Shown in pieces: positions 63,458-64,000 of a stretch of 64,000 nt of DNA (position 1 is the stretch's first letter; each line of letters starts with the position of its first letter). A program made the translations under genes and the position numbers. This DNA is from Bdellovibrionales bacterium (GTDB taxonomy: Bacteria; Bdellovibrionota; Bdellovibrionia; Bdellovibrionales; UBA1609): the NCBI GenBank assembly GCA_019637855.1, contig JAHBUX010000013.1, positions 1 through 64,000 of the forward strand, read 5' to 3'. The notes beneath the pieces were generated by a model. It saw only the letters and a list, made by a program, of their open reading frames with translations. It was not told where the DNA came from and made no database searches.

Positions 63458-64000
63458 ATGAATTTGAAACGATTGAGCCTTGGCCTAATTGCGGGTGCAT
63501 TGTGCAGCAGCTTCACGGCTCAGGCCGAAGACTCAAAAACACCTTCCGCGCCTTATATAGAGCCTTCGCGCAAATGCATGGCCGAGGGAATGATCAATCC
63601 GCCTGGAAAGGACTACAACTATCTTTATAGTAAAGACTGCCGCGTAGTGTATGTACTGCCGCCCGCAAAAGTGAAGCAATCGTATCGCAGTGAAGGCAAT
63701 GCCAACATTCGGCTTTGTAAAGGTGTAAAGAGCCGTATGAACGCCCTCACTACCTTAGAGAACGCTCACGACGCTCTAGCTAGCCAACGACGTAAATGGG
63801 ATGAACGCTGGCAAGCGGCTACCTCTACCGCTCAGAAAACTAAGATCCAAGCCGAAATAGATCACCTCACAAAACAGATGGCCGGCTATCAAGAAGAGAT
63901 CTCAATTGGTATGAAATCTCTGACCGACACCTACGGCAATAGGCCTGGTGCAACTCTGTCCATCACCATGGATTCTGAAATCTCGCAATCGGATTTGAAT
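63458..64000 (+). CDS. exported protein with coiled coil (3' end outside window)
   Basis: The frame is open from ATG 63458 to the window edge (181 codons). CAGGAGTGGGG precedes the ATG. Signal peptide MNLKRLSLGLIAGALCSSFTAQA. The mature part has Cys residues (RKCMAEGM, KDCRVVYVL, IRLCKGVK) and then a long helical, probably coiled-coil stretch (LTTLENAHDALASQRRKWDE through LTKQMAGYQEEISIG). Function unknown; the C-terminal domain is not visible. Confidence 0.7.
   Translation, partial: MNLKRLSLGLIAGALCSSFTAQAEDSKTPSAPYIEPSRKCMAEGMINPPGKDYNYLYSKDCRVVYVLPPAKVKQSYRSEGNANIRLCKGVKSRMNALTTLENAHDALASQRRKWDERWQAATSTAQKTKIQAEIDHLTKQMAGYQEEISIGMKSLTDTYGNRPGATLSITMDSEISQSDLN

Overview
The window looks like a chromosomal segment of a Gram-negative bacterium, most likely a member of the Bdellovibrionota (Bdellovibrio-like). 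This rests on gene content: many exported proteins and lipoproteins with signal peptides, a repeat-rich tail-fibre-like surface protein, a ferrochelatase with an internal four-cysteine set (a class I recall being described in Bdellovibrio), and a SecDF-YajC/queuosine block. The assignment is an inference; there is no rRNA here to test it.

Layout. 1-9 kb: the 3' part of a tail-fibre-like repeat protein, an exported zinc metalloprotease-like protein, recG, an HD-GYP protein, a lipoprotein with two rhodanese folds that lack the catalytic cysteine, and lysS. 9-17.7 kb: fbaB, an Nfu-type Fe-S scaffold, then a minus-strand run for queuosine synthesis and protein export (DUF366, queC, a tiny basic protein, secF, secD, yajC, tgt, queA, a 42-residue membrane peptide). 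17.9-20.5 kb: an exported M3-like peptidase, a small exported protein and tRNA-Leu(GAG) with a clear promoter.

20.5-26 kb is the most unusual block. A minus-strand, translationally coupled operon encodes two SagB/nitroreductase-like proteins, a ThiF/MccB-like adenylating enzyme with a likely N-terminal peptide-binding domain, an MFS exporter and a 33-residue peptide ending in Asn, closed by a strong intrinsic terminator. An AMMECR1-domain gene follows. A GNAT gene lies on the other side, and an S66 (MccF-like) peptidase 7 kb away. I read this as an uncharacterised RiPP (microcin C/pantocin-like) locus. 26.1-31.5 kb is a second, different peptide locus: a structured leader, two tiny ORFs with excellent ribosome binding sites, a TPR protein, a single-chain double ABC exporter, an unknown protein and an orphan HigA-like antitoxin.

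31.5-45.5 kb: a small coiled-coil protein, a membrane-protein remnant, the S66 peptidase, a manganese (yybP-ykoY) riboswitch in front of a GDT1-family transporter, a cobalamin riboswitch in front of an unknown exported protein, a SIMPL protein, small lipoproteins, an RND heavy-metal efflux operon without a visible adaptor gene, a response regulator coupled to a cyclic-nucleotide-binding protein, and a 2OG-Fe(II) oxygenase-like protein. 45.5-55.3 kb: one minus-strand haem operon, hemA-hemCD-hemL-(HK-RR)-hemE-hemN-hemY-hemH, with many overlaps, a shortened hemA, a hemC-hemD fusion and an embedded two-component system. 55.3-62.5 kb: a Sir2 remnant and two tail-to-tail modules in which a solute-binding protein is coupled to a sensor kinase. 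The window ends in small exported proteins, the last one cut by the edge.
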